A DNA stretch of 32,704 nt from an uncultured Bacteroidaceae bacterium (GCA_905236985.1 CAJORF010000116.1:1-32704); one strand, 5' to 3'. Shown: positions 1-7,747, counted from the first letter of the stretch. Program-made: numbers and translations. Notes: a model not told the origin generated them from the letters alone.

Positions 1-45
1 GCCGATGGTACTGCACACCCGTGGGAGAGTAGGTAGCCGCCACTT
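1..45 (+). rRNA. rrf: 5S ribosomal RNA, 3' end (partial)
   Basis: The window opens inside a 5S rRNA. The segment GCCGATGGTACTGC followed by GTGGGAGAGTAGG and GCCGCC is the conserved 3' part of Bacteroidota 5S rRNA. About the first two thirds of the gene lie outside the window. A perfect hairpin with a T-run follows directly, marking the end of an rrn operon read left to right. The exact mature 3' end is uncertain by a few bases. Confidence 0.88.
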
Positions 46-53
46 TTACAAGG

Positions 54-84
54 AAGCCTCCGAGAGCGATCTCGGAGGCTTTTT
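54..84 (+). terminator. Intrinsic terminator of the rRNA operon
   Basis: A perfect 9-bp stem, GCCTCCGAG at 56-64 and CTCGGAGGC at 71-79, closes a six-base loop. It can be extended by flanking A:T pairs and is followed by TTTTTCTTT. It sits about ten bases past the 5S 3' end. This is a classical Rho-independent terminator. Confidence 0.92.
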
Positions 85-362
85 CTTTGTTGTGGCAGCT
101 ACTGCTCAACCTCGGCCCCCCCGTTCCAAACCCTTAAAGGTTTTGGCCAATTGTTTTATAGCTTTTGCTTGAAAGCCTTATAGGTGTGGTGTCGAACCCT
201 TGAGGGTGTGTGTAGATGGTGGTGGTTTTTGTTTGAGGGACAGTTGCTGTTTCATGGTGATTGTTTTAAGTTGAACGTGACAACCCTTTTTGTTTGACGG
301 TGCAAAGGTACGACCTTAATTCCTGGCCAACGCAGGCTCAAGGTACCCTATCGTCAGTTAAC
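85..362. other. Intergenic stretch after rrn operon, no recognisable gene
   Basis: No open frame here has a recognisable family. It contains an imperfect inverted repeat around 126-146 (CCAAACC against GGTTTTGG), a minus-strand promoter-like box at 303-310, and a 25-codon minus-strand frame at 178-255 whose reality is doubtful. Confidence 0.5.
303..310 (-). promoter_or_regulatory. Possible orphan Bacteroidota promoter -7 box
   Basis: The minus strand reads TACCTTTG, matching the TAnnTTTG -7 consensus of the Bacteroidota primary sigma factor. A GTTG lies 17 bases upstream, close to the usual -33 TTTG position. It points towards position 1, where no convincing gene is present. It may be a fossil promoter or serve a small transcript. 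Confidence 0.4.
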
Positions 363-390
363 GTCAGATAACGTCAGTTATCGTCAGATA
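351..390. repeat. Tandem 10-bp repeat, four copies
   Basis: Four consecutive decamers fit the pattern (a/t)CGTCAG(t/a)TA: TCGTCAGTTA, ACGTCAGATA, ACGTCAGTTA, TCGTCAGATA. The variable first and eighth bases are the only differences. The period is about one helical turn. The array overlaps the 3' end of the weak minus-strand frame 364-591. Confidence 0.9.
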
Positions 391-591
391 AGTGCTTCTA
401 CTCATTCCCTCCTCGTTGAAGATGTGCACGAAGCGGTTCAGGTCTTCCAGCGTCACGTTTGTCAATGGCTCGTCTTTCGCGCGTGGAGGCGTACCAGCGC
501 ATGAGGCTGCTGCTGCTTTCTCTTTTAATGTTTTCTCTTCAGCAGCTGCAGCAGCCTTTCTTTCTTTACTTTCTTTGCTACTTTCTTTCAT
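364..591 (-). CDS. Doubtful small Ala/Lys-rich open frame
   Basis: This is a 75-codon minus-strand frame I do not recognise. Its N-terminal half is low complexity, rich in Lys, Glu, Ser and Ala. The second half contains a more ordinary stretch (NVTLEDLNRFVHIFNEEG). The C-terminal residues come from the 10-bp tandem repeat, so the natural end is probably lost. It lies just downstream of a decayed transposase in the same orientation. It could be a truncated remnant of a longer accessory gene. Real expression is uncertain. Confidence 0.22.
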   Translation of the reverse strand: MKESSKESKERKAAAAAEEKTLKEKAAAASCAGTPPRAKDEPLTNVTLEDLNRFVHIFNEEGMSRSTYLTITDVI

Positions 592-634
592 TTCTTTCTT
601 TGTCGTTTAAGTTTTCAAATCAACATGAATTCGA

Positions 635-930
635 TGACTTTGTTTAGAAAAGAGTCTGCTGATTATCATGTGGATCTTGTCTATATGCCTCGTTTCTTCT
701 TGGTACATTCAATGAAACTTGACGGGCTTCTACGCGATGCATCTGAGACTTACGGATATGATGGCGGGTACAGAACTTGTCGAGCAGTCGGTTTCAGTAT
801 TCAAGCAGATTCGTGTCGGTCGGATAACGCACCTCGGCATCACAGTAGGTGACATCCATTTTCAGCGTTCCGCTGTGCTCATGACCGTCATTACGAAGAT
901 GCTTGTTGTATTCTTTCTCGATCTTGACCT
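635..930 (-). pseudogene. Degenerate IS transposase fragment (IS1182/IS5-like)
   Basis: Reading the minus strand from about 930 to 635 gives a recognisable middle piece of a Bacteroidota IS1182/IS5-type transposase: KIEKEYNKH, then HSGTLKMDVTYCDAEVRYPTD, then LLDKFCTRH and a basic RVEAR segment. An in-frame TGA at 794-796 interrupts it. A frame change is needed near 700 to continue into the following KKRGI/DKIHMIIS-like stretch. The N-terminal catalytic part and the C-terminus are not evident. The element is dead and partial. I base the family on the CDAEVRYPTD-type motif; the exact IS name cannot be given. Confidence 0.65.
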
Positions 931-975
931 ATAGCTCGTTTTGCAAGGTGAATTCACCCTGCAAAATGAGCTATA
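930..975. repeat. 46-bp near-perfect palindrome
   Basis: The arms starting TATAGCTCGTTTTGC and ending GCAAAATGAGCTATA pair around a perfect GGTGAATTCACC core at 947-958. Only two of 23 arm positions mismatch. As RNA, one mismatch on each strand becomes a G:U pair. It sits at the upstream edge of the recognisable transposase remnant. It may be a fold-back duplication, an IS-associated end or a strong hairpin. Confidence 0.85.
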
Positions 976-1087
976 TGCCTTGATTTTTCAAACTCCAAGC
1001 TAGCTTGACTTCTCAATAAGACCTCTTTTATCGGCCTTAGAGAAGAGTTTGAGCCTGCAATTTGACCTATGCGTCAAAAATTAGGAT
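976..1087. other. Non-coding stretch between IS remnant and transporter gene
   Basis: No gene is seen. A small inverted repeat (TTTGAC at 1061-1066, GTCAAA at 1073-1078) lies about 10 bases past the transporter stop codon. It could weakly terminate that transcript, but it lacks a T-run in the right orientation. Confidence 0.4.
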
Positions 1088-2479
1088 TTAATGTCTAAGG
1101 AGTTCGTTGATAAAGATGAGGGAGATGGCGATGGGGGCGAGCCATCGTATGATGAAGAAGAAGCCGGCAAAGAGCCAGCGGGGATAGCGAAGGGTGTGGT
1201 GGTTGGTAAGTTCTTCGATGACAAGACTCTTGGGTAGGCGCCAACCGACAAAGATGCTGAGGATGATTCCGCTCAGGGGCATGATCCACAGAGCGGTGAC
1301 ATCATTGAAGGCATCGAAGAAACCGCGACCGAAGAAGGGACGGAAGTCGGCAAGTGGGCCAAAGGACAACGAGCAGAGCACAGCGAGCACGGCAGTGACG
1401 AGTGTCATGCAGCCCGCTGCCCAGCGACGCGACAGACCGTAGCGATCCACGAAGAATGCTGTCACTTCCTCGTGCATGGATAAGGTGCTGGTTAACGCAG
1501 CCAACACCAAGAGGGCGTAGAACATCAACGAGAATGCGTAGCCCAGCACTGGGATGTGACTGAACAGCGAGTTGAAGATATTGGGTAGCGTCACAAACAC
1601 GAGTCCTGGGCCTGCGTCGGGAGCTACGCCCTGTACAGAAAACACGGCGGGAAAGATGATGAAACCGCTGAGGATGGCTACGAGGGTGTCGATGCCTACG
1701 ACATTCGCGGATGTCTTGATGAGGTTGACATCGGGCTTGAAGTAGCTGGCGTAGGTGGCGAGACAGCCAATGGCAATGCTCAGCGAGAAAAAGGCCTGCC
1801 CCAATGCGGAGAGAACAACGCTGGAGTCGATACGTGAGAAGTCGGGCTTCAGCAAAAAGGCGATTCCTTCGGTGGCACCAGGCATGGTGAGTGACCCTAC
1901 GGCCAGCAGGACCATAATCACGAAGAGCAGCGGCATGAGGACTTTGGAGAAGCGCTCGATACCGTTCTGCACACCGCGCTCGATGACGAGATGGGTGATG
2001 AAGATGAAGATCAGTGTAAAGACCAGCGGTGCCCAAGTGGAGGTAGAAAACGAGGTGAAGTAGGAAGCAGCATCGCTGACTTGCGCAATCTCTCCTGTGG
2101 CGGCATCGACGGCGTATTTCAACGTCCAACCGGCCACGACACTGTAGTATGAGAGGATGAGCGTCACGCATAGCATTCCAGCGTAGCCCGTTGAAATGAA
2201 AAGTGAACGAGTGAAAAATGAAAAGGGTGTGCTCAACTGCTCGTAGGCCGAAGCGATATCGGAATGGGTGTGACGTCCGATGATGAATTCAGCGGTCATC
2301 ATGGGGATGCCGAGAAAGATGACGCAGGCGAGGTAGATGAGGATGAAGGCCGCGCCGCCATTTTGGCCAGTTTCAACGGGGAAACGCCAAATGTTTCCTA
2401 ACCCCACGGAGCTGCCAGCCGTGGCCAGGATAATGCCTATTTTCGAGGCGAAATTACCGCGAGGAGAGAACTGAGCCAT
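1088..2479 (-). CDS. Sodium-dependent transporter, NSS/SNF family (copy 2 of a tandem pair)
   Basis: A 463-residue inner-membrane protein of the neurotransmitter:sodium symporter family (LeuT fold), which takes up amino acids or related solutes with Na+. It shows the TM1 signature GSSVGLGNIWRFP near residues 23-35, including the glycines around the unwound helix. The TM6-like GQAFFSLSIAIG and a TM8-like AALTSTLSMHE segment (Na+ site region) are also present. Length and hydrophobicity fit the shorter bacterial members. It follows the closely related gene 2514-3872 by 34 bases and is probably co-transcribed with it. The substrate cannot be told from sequence. Confidence 0.93.
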   Translation of the reverse strand: MAQFSPRGNFASKIGIILATAGSSVGLGNIWRFPVETGQNGGAAFILIYLACVIFLGIPMMTAEFIIGRHTHSDIASAYEQLSTPFSFFTRSLFISTGYAGMLCVTLILSYYSVVAGWTLKYAVDAATGEIAQVSDAASYFTSFSTSTWAPLVFTLIFIFITHLVIERGVQNGIERFSKVLMPLLFVIMVLLAVGSLTMPGATEGIAFLLKPDFSRIDSSVVLSALGQAFFSLSIAIGCLATYASYFKPDVNLIKTSANVVGIDTLVAILSGFIIFPAVFSVQGVAPDAGPGLVFVTLPNIFNSLFSHIPVLGYAFSLMFYALLVLAALTSTLSMHEEVTAFFVDRYGLSRRWAAGCMTLVTAVLAVLCSLSFGPLADFRPFFGRGFFDAFNDVTALWIMPLSGIILSIFVGWRLPKSLVIEELTNHHTLRYPRWLFAGFFFIIRWLAPIAISLIFINELLRH

Positions 2480-2480
2480 T

Positions 2481-2511
2481 CGTTTAAGGTCTATTGATTA
2501 ACGTTTAAGGT
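2481..2511. repeat. 10-bp direct repeat between the two transporter genes
   Basis: CGTTTAAGGT occurs at 2481-2490 and again at 2502-2511, 21 bp apart, which is about two helical turns. It fills most of the 34-bp gap. No TAnnTTTG box is present there. It could be an operator or an RNA-level feature, or chance. Confidence 0.6.
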
Positions 2512-2513
2512 TT

Positions 2514-3872
2514 TCAGAACGCACCTAACTCATTGAGGAAGATGAGGCAGATGGCGATAGGCGCAATCCAGCGGATGAGGAAGATAAAGACGGGGAAGAG
2601 GTGGGCGTTGAGCGTGCCGTGGTTGGTGATCTCATTGCGTACGAGCTGACGATCCAGTTTCCAACCGACGAAGAGCGAGATGATGATACCGCCCACGGGC
2701 AGGAAGATCTTGGCCGAGACAAAATCGAAGAAATCGAAGAACGTCATGCCGAAGAGGAAACGTACATCCTTCAGCGGCCCGAAGCTCAGAGAGCAGAGCA
2801 AGCCGACAGCGATGCAGGAGAGGGTGACAATGCGCGTGGCTGTGCGACGCGAGAGGTCGAAATGCTCCAGCAGGAATGCCGTTGTGGGTTCATGGATGGA
2901 CATCATGCTTGTCAGGGCTGCTAACAGCAGGAGCAGGTAGAACATCACGGCGAAAAACCATCCAACGAGAGGGACGTGCTCGAAAGTCATCTGGAAGACA
3001 TTGGGCAGGGTGATGAATACCAGCCCGGGGCCTGCATTTGGAGCCACGTCGGGCACGGAGAAAACGGCGGGGAAGATGATGAAGCCACTCATGATGGCAA
3101 CGGTGGTGTCAATGAGGGCTACGCTACCTGCCGTCTTCATGAGCTTGGCATCGTCGGTGAAGTAGCTGGCATAGGTACACAAACAGCCCATGGCGATGCT
3201 CAAGGAGAAGAAGGCCTGACCCATAGCGGAGAGGATAACGCCAGAATCGATCTTGGAAAAATCGGGCTTAAGCAGGAAGAGCAAGCCCTCCTCAGAACCT
3301 GGCATGGAGAAAGAACATACCACCAGCACGGCGATGATGAGCAGGAGCATTGGCATCATCAGTTTGGAATAACGCTCGATGCCGTTCTGCACGCCACGGA
3401 TGATGACCCAATGGCACATCAGCATGACGATCACCATATAGAGGGCGGGCATCCAAGGGCTGGATGTGAAGGCACTGAAATAGGCGGTGGAATCGCTGAG
3501 TGTGGTCACTTGGTCGGTGACGGCAGCAACAAGATATTTCAGCGTCCAACCTGACACGACACTGTAATAGCACAGGATGAACCACGACGTGAAGACACCG
3601 AGATAACCCTGAAAGACCCACGGCGAACGGGGAGCCAGCTTGCGGTAGGCATCGACGGTGTTACAGTGGGTGTGGCGACCGATGATGAACTCTGCCACCA
3701 TCAGCGGCAGTCCCAGCAGGATGACACAGCCCACATAGATGAGGATGAAGGCCGCGCCTCCATTGGCACCGACTTCAGTGGGGAAGCGCCAGACATTGCC
3801 CAAGCCTACTGCGGAGCCTGCAGATGCCAGTATGATACCCAGTTTACTATTGAATTTACCTCTTTTTTTCAT
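2514..3872 (-). CDS. Sodium-dependent transporter, NSS/SNF family (copy 1 of a tandem pair)
   Basis: A 452-residue paralogue of the neighbouring transporter, alignable along its whole length: GSAVGLGNVWRFP in TM1, GQAFFSLSIAMG in TM6, AALTSMMSIHE in TM8. It belongs to the LeuT-fold Na+ symporter family and lies in the inner membrane. The start at 3872 matches the family N-terminus (short basic leader, then SKLGIILASAGS). A -7 box ends only 8 bases before the ATG, so the mRNA would have almost no leader. As first gene of the pair it probably drives both. The tandem copies presumably differ in substrate or affinity; which one is unknown. Confidence 0.93.
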   Translation of the reverse strand: MKKRGKFNSKLGIILASAGSAVGLGNVWRFPTEVGANGGAAFILIYVGCVILLGLPLMVAEFIIGRHTHCNTVDAYRKLAPRSPWVFQGYLGVFTSWFILCYYSVVSGWTLKYLVAAVTDQVTTLSDSTAYFSAFTSSPWMPALYMVIVMLMCHWVIIRGVQNGIERYSKLMMPMLLLIIAVLVVCSFSMPGSEEGLLFLLKPDFSKIDSGVILSAMGQAFFSLSIAMGCLCTYASYFTDDAKLMKTAGSVALIDTTVAIMSGFIIFPAVFSVPDVAPNAGPGLVFITLPNVFQMTFEHVPLVGWFFAVMFYLLLLLAALTSMMSIHEPTTAFLLEHFDLSRRTATRIVTLSCIAVGLLCSLSFGPLKDVRFLFGMTFFDFFDFVSAKIFLPVGGIIISLFVGWKLDRQLVRNEITNHGTLNAHLFPVFIFLIRWIAPIAICLIFLNELGAF

Positions 3873-3880
3873 TTCGGCGG

Positions 3881-3888
3881 CAAAATTA
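3881..3888 (-). promoter_or_regulatory. -7 box for the transporter pair
   Basis: The minus strand reads TAATTTTG, a full match to TAnnTTTG, with a TTTG about 24 bases upstream, which is slightly long. The last base lies 8 bases before the ATG at 3872, implying a leaderless or near-leaderless transcript. The core overlaps the divergent plus-strand promoter. Confidence 0.6.
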
Positions 3889-3901
3889 CAAATAATTGTT
3901 G

Positions 3902-3909
3902 TACTTTTG
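3902..3909 (+). promoter_or_regulatory. -7 box for the VanZ-like gene
   Basis: TACTTTTG on the plus strand fits TAnnTTTG and lies 31 bases before the ATG at 3941. No clear -33 TTTG is present. It sits inside the presumed -33 region of the divergent transporter promoter. Confidence 0.6.
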
Positions 3910-3940
3910 CCACAAAATTCAAAAAAAGACGCATAAGCCT

Positions 3941-4312
3941 ATGACTTTCATCAAAAACCATATCCTGAGTCTCATCCTAACCGTCGTCATCCTGCTCCTC
4001 TCGCTCCTGCCTATCGGCGGTGTCGAGCTGGCTAAAGATGTCCCTTTGGCCGATAAGTGGACACACATGGTAATGTATGCCACGCTGAGCCTGGCACTCG
4101 CCTGGGAATACCTGCGGCAGCAGCGCCCCCCAGTGTGGTTGCACTTCCTGGTGCTTGTCCTTTTGCTTCCGTCGCTGCTCGGCGGACTTCTCGAATTGGC
4201 ACAGGCATACTGCACAAGCTACCGCAGCGGCGAATGGCTTGACTTTTTGGCCGATACCATAGGTGCTGCGGTAGCTACGGCTGTTGCTGCGGTCTTTTTC
4301 AAGATGCGCTAA
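3941..4312 (+). CDS. VanZ-like family membrane protein
   Basis: A 123-residue integral membrane protein with about four hydrophobic segments. It has the VanZ-like pattern: an ADKWTHMVMYATLS segment after the first helix and a later LLELAQAY-SGEWLDFLADTIGA segment. VanZ itself affects teicoplanin resistance, but most family members, including this type, have no defined role. I chose ATG 3941 over an in-frame TTG at 3896. The TTG lies upstream of the promoter box and would add polar residues before the first helix. The gene stands alone and converges on the GH43 gene, with only four bases between the stop codons. Confidence 0.85.
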   Translation: MTFIKNHILSLILTVVILLLSLLPIGGVELAKDVPLADKWTHMVMYATLSLALAWEYLRQQRPPVWLHFLVLVLLLPSLLGGLLELAQAYCTSYRSGEWLDFLADTIGAAVATAVAAVFFKMR

Positions 4313-4316
4313 AGCG

Positions 4317-5924
4317 TTATTCCCTTATTACTTTGTAGTTGAAAGCATCAATATCAACGTAGCCTCCAGTTTTCTTCGTGGAATAATTGAAGATGCCGAA
4401 CTTAGTACCCATGAAAAAGCGGCGCCAGTCAAAGTTCATGCGGTAGTTCTTGGTGCCGATGCGTGTCCACTCCTGACCGTCGAGGCTATAGAAGAAGTTG
4501 GCAACATCACCCAAACCGGGACGGAAATCGCCGTTGAGGCGAAGGAAGATGAGTTTAGAGCTGCGTGCTGAGAGGAGAGGGGTAAGTTCTATGGTTTCTA
4601 TGACGTTTTCCTCGACGTTTTCCACGGCTTTCTCGCGCTCGGTGAGGCTGACCTTTTGCTCGCTCATGACAAGGGTGAGGCGTTTGCCGTTCTTCTTGAC
4701 GGTGAGCACGCTAGAGTCGCTGTTGAAGGCGGCGAGGCCAGCGCAGTCGCCATCCTTCATGTGGGAAATGTCAATTGCGATGTCGCCACTGCATTGTGGT
4801 CCTTCCATACGCTGCGTGAGCGTGTTGGGTGCCAAGTAGAGATGAGGAACGACGCGGGCAGTCTTGAGGCGCAGCCAGCCCGGGCGTTCAGTCAGCGACC
4901 AAGCGGCATCGATGGGATTGTGGTTCCACTGCCAATGCAGGCCAAGTTTTGATGAGGTAAACTCGTCAGCACAGACAATGGACGTGGCTGGCTGTCCGCT
5001 GCGGTAGGGGCGCATGGTGGCTGGTACTTTGCCGTTCTCGTCACCCAGCATAGGCCAGCCGTCGATCCATCGCACGGGGCTGAGGGTGAGCACACGTCCA
5101 ACGCCATTGCGATCCTGAAACATAATGCCATACCAGTCCCCCTCCTCGGTATCGACGATGGTGCCTTGAGCCAGATAGGAGAAGCCGCCGAAATCACTCT
5201 CGAGGATGACAGCTTTTTCCCAGGTGCCGTTGAGGTCTTTGGTGCGGTAGCAGACCTCGCGGCGATGACGGCCAGGGGCATAGACATGACTGATAAGCAA
5301 GGCATAGTAGGTGCCGTTGTGCTTGATGACACGTGTGCCTTCGAGCAATCCGCGCTCGTCAGCTTCGCGTTGGAAGTAATGGCGGTTGCTGCCCTCGACA
5401 ACGCTCTTGAGGTCGCGCGAGAGCTGGCACATCTCTCCCGTGCCATAGAAGACATAGGGCGTGCCATCGTCATCGAAGAAGAGGGTGGCATCGTGGAAAT
5501 GGCGCAGGCGTGAGTGTATGGTCCACGGTCCTTCTGCACGCTCGGCGGTGAAGATATAGGTGTCTGCCATCGGACCGCTCTCGTTGGGAGCAAAGAGCGC
5601 CCAGAACTTGCCGTCGTGGTATTTGAGCGAAGTGGCCCATTGCCCGCGCCCATAGACGGTACCCTCTTGGAGGTCGTACTTAGGCGAATCGGTGAGGCGG
5701 TCGAAAACATAACCTATAGTCTCCCAGTTCTTCAGATCCTTGGAAGTCATCACGGGAGCACCCGGCATCAGGTGCATTGTGGTGCTGATGAGATAGAAGG
5801 TGTCGCCGACGCGGATGATGTCGGGGTCGGGCACATCGGCCCAAAGCATGGGATTCTCAATGGGTTGCGCCATAACGCTGTAAGCCATCGTAAGGCTCAG
5901 CAGGAGTTGAAAGATTTTTTTCAT
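4317..5924 (-). CDS. Secreted glycoside hydrolase family 43, subfamily 12-like (xylosidase/arabinofuranosidase)
   Basis: A 535-residue exported enzyme with a signal peptide at about 1-19 (cleavage near VMA/QP). The five-bladed propeller spans about 22-320. The GH43 catalytic set is visible: Asp33 in VPDPD (base), Asp144 in HDATLFF (pKa modulator) and Glu194 in LLEGT (acid). A C-terminal concanavalin-like sandwich, about 335-535, contains the WNHNP and RPGWLRLKT motifs typical of these enzymes. It should remove beta-xylosyl or alpha-L-arabinofuranosyl units from xylan fragments. It is last in a three-gene cluster and overlaps the GH27 stop by four bases (ATGA), so it is translationally coupled. 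It is clearly paralogous to the GH43 half of the protein at 23964-27653. Confidence 0.9.
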   Translation of the reverse strand: MKKIFQLLLSLTMAYSVMAQPIENPMLWADVPDPDIIRVGDTFYLISTTMHLMPGAPVMTSKDLKNWETIGYVFDRLTDSPKYDLQEGTVYGRGQWATSLKYHDGKFWALFAPNESGPMADTYIFTAERAEGPWTIHSRLRHFHDATLFFDDDGTPYVFYGTGEMCQLSRDLKSVVEGSNRHYFQREADERGLLEGTRVIKHNGTYYALLISHVYAPGRHRREVCYRTKDLNGTWEKAVILESDFGGFSYLAQGTIVDTEEGDWYGIMFQDRNGVGRVLTLSPVRWIDGWPMLGDENGKVPATMRPYRSGQPATSIVCADEFTSSKLGLHWQWNHNPIDAAWSLTERPGWLRLKTARVVPHLYLAPNTLTQRMEGPQCSGDIAIDISHMKDGDCAGLAAFNSDSSVLTVKKNGKRLTLVMSEQKVSLTEREKAVENVEENVIETIELTPLLSARSSKLIFLRLNGDFRPGLGDVANFFYSLDGQEWTRIGTKNYRMNFDWRRFFMGTKFGIFNYSTKKTGGYVDIDAFNYKVIRE

Positions 5925-7714
5925 CGTACGCGTACCTTTTTATTATTAATGATATAGATTCCTTCGGGTAAATGCGACGTATCGTCGGTAGCAGCGACCC
6001 GAACGCCGGAAAGCGAGTAGATACCTGTAACTGAAGTAGATGCAGTTGTGAAAGAGATATCATCGGCTTCGATGAGTTCCAGCGTGATGCAATCGATGTC
6101 GGGCATCCAAGCTGTAGCGTTAGTCAGGCGGATGGTGTTCACTCCGGCTTCGAGACGGATAGTGGCTGATTTCTTGCCCACACGGTCGAAGCCGCCCGAG
6201 TTGAGCGAGGTGAGGCTCTTGGACTGCTCGCCATTGACGGTGAGTGTGGCTCTACGGCTTTCACCGCTGACGTAGTGCAGCGTCAGCTTGTAGCGGCCGC
6301 CGGTGAAACTGTGGACGTTGCGCCATTCGATGTAGTTGTCCGTGCTATTTCCGAGCCAGCCCGCCTTGCAACCGCCAGAGCAGTAGTCGGCACCGTCGTC
6401 GTAGGTGCCACTGGGCAGAGCTTGATTGTTAGTGATTTCCTGATAATTGCCAATGAAGGCAGCCTCTGCTTCGTAGAGGGTACGTTCGAGGCGTTGTTCA
6501 GCGGTGGCGGTGTAGATGGCTGTACCATGAGCAGGCAGAGTCACTTCGAGTGTTCCCTCGGCAGTGCCGGCATCGCGCTTGGCGAAGACATCACGCAGCG
6601 CAATGGTGCCACCGAGATCCATCGCCTTGAAATCCACGGTGATAGTCTTCTCGTCATCGGTGGGGTTATAGACCGCGAAGGCGCGCTTGAGCCCAAAGAG
6701 TTCCTCGATGTCCTTGACCAGGACGTAGCAACCGTCCGTGTACTGGCAGACGTAAGCCTGCAGGTGGAGAGGATCCTGGTTGAGGGCGATGAGTTCCTTG
6801 TTCTTGAGGAGCGTGAGGGCGGCTGACCTGATGTTGGTCATATCACAACCGATGAGGAGGGGCGATGACATGATACACCACATACCGAAGTGCGTCTTAT
6901 CCTCGGTCTGACTCATCGATCGTCCCACTTCGAGCATGTCCATGTCATTGTAGTGACCGTCATAGCAGTAGGCACTGAGGTAGAGGTTTTCCTTGATGAT
7001 GCCCTTGATACTGTTCCAGCTATCATTGATATCACCCGTCGTGCGCCACGAGAAAGCGACATCATTGATCCAAGTACCTGGATAGGCCCATCGGCAGGCG
7101 TTCATGTGGACATCGGTGCGCCCCGTATTGCGGATGGCCTCGGCGATGGCAGTGTAACGCTCACGTTCGTCGAGCACGAGGTGGTCTACATTGTGGTAGT
7201 ACGAGCCACCGCAGAAATCGACCTTGATGAAATCAAAGCCCAGTTCCTTGAAGAAGAAGTCTGCGTCCATCTGGTCGTGCTCGTACATTCCCACTCCCTT
7301 GCCGATGGCATCATTATTGAACATCGATCCACAGGTGTTGCGGCCTGCATCGGAGTAGATGCCCGCCTTGAGACCTTTGCTATGGATGTGGTTGACGATG
7401 CCCTGCAGACCATTGGGGAAGCGCGTGGGATGGATAAGGAGGTGACCAGTCTCAGGGTCGCGACCTCCGAAGTAGCCGTCATCGATGTTGATGTACTGAT
7501 AGCCAACGCCCTTCAGCCCTTTGCTGACCATTGCATTGGCCTGCTGTTTAATGAGCGACTCGTTAATGTTGACGCCATAGGTGTTCCACGATGACCATCC
7601 CATAGTGGGACCGTCAATCGCTCCACCACCGTCTTGGGCATGGGCGAAGAGGGGGAGGATTAAAAGGAGAAGGAGTTGCGATGAAAACGCAACAAAAAGA
7701 ATGGATCTCTTCAT
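5921..7714 (-). CDS. Secreted GH27 alpha-galactosidase with C-terminal CBM6/35-like module
   Basis: A 597-residue exported alpha-galactosidase. Signal peptide about 1-26; GH27 barrel about 35-310, opening with MGWSSWN. The nucleophile is Asp166 in FIKVDFCGG and the acid/base is Asp228 in RTTGDI. A beta-sandwich domain follows, then a CBM6/35-like module (about 425-565, starting YEAEAA). The last 35 residues (IYSLSGVRV to GIYIINNKKV) resemble a type IX secretion sorting tail. An in-frame ATG at 7744 exists, but 7714 gives a standard signal peptide. It lies between the two GH43 genes. It likely strips alpha-galactose from hemicellulose side chains; galactomannan is another possible substrate. 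Confidence 0.92.
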   Translation of the reverse strand: MKRSILFVAFSSQLLLLLILPLFAHAQDGGGAIDGPTMGWSSWNTYGVNINESLIKQQANAMVSKGLKGVGYQYINIDDGYFGGRDPETGHLLIHPTRFPNGLQGIVNHIHSKGLKAGIYSDAGRNTCGSMFNNDAIGKGVGMYEHDQMDADFFFKELGFDFIKVDFCGGSYYHNVDHLVLDERERYTAIAEAIRNTGRTDVHMNACRWAYPGTWINDVAFSWRTTGDINDSWNSIKGIIKENLYLSAYCYDGHYNDMDMLEVGRSMSQTEDKTHFGMWCIMSSPLLIGCDMTNIRSAALTLLKNKELIALNQDPLHLQAYVCQYTDGCYVLVKDIEELFGLKRAFAVYNPTDDEKTITVDFKAMDLGGTIALRDVFAKRDAGTAEGTLEVTLPAHGTAIYTATAEQRLERTLYEAEAAFIGNYQEITNNQALPSGTYDDGADYCSGGCKAGWLGNSTDNYIEWRNVHSFTGGRYKLTLHYVSGESRRATLTVNGEQSKSLTSLNSGGFDRVGKKSATIRLEAGVNTIRLTNATAWMPDIDCITLELIEADDISFTTASTSVTGIYSLSGVRVAATDDTSHLPEGIYIINNKKVRVR

Positions 7715-7747
7715 TGTGCTGTGTATGTGGATAGCAATTTTCACTCT

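Noticed and set aside
351..390. Possible CRISPR array
   Set aside because: The repeats are 10 bp with no spacers and no cas genes nearby, so this is a simple tandem repeat.
625..934. Plus-strand small open frames in the IS remnant region
   Set aside because: The minus strand here translates to recognisable transposase pieces; the plus-strand frames are their shadows.
1061..1078. TTTGAC/GTCAAA inverted repeat as terminator of the transporter pair
   Set aside because: It has a short A:T-rich stem and no T-run in the minus-strand direction; noted only as part of the intergenic description.
1302..2171. Minus-strand open frame of about 290 codons overlapping the first transporter
   Set aside because: It is a shifted frame of the transporter gene on the same strand, rich in Arg, His and Cys, with no recognisable domain.
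4307..4316. Small palindrome CGCTAAAGCG between VanZ-like and GH43 stop codons as a terminator
   Set aside because: The stem is only four base pairs with no T-run, too weak to call.
6890..7594. Plus-strand open frame of about 234 codons opposite GH27
   Set aside because: It is antisense to the GH27 catalytic domain, where Asp166 and the other motifs are intact, and has no family match I can see.
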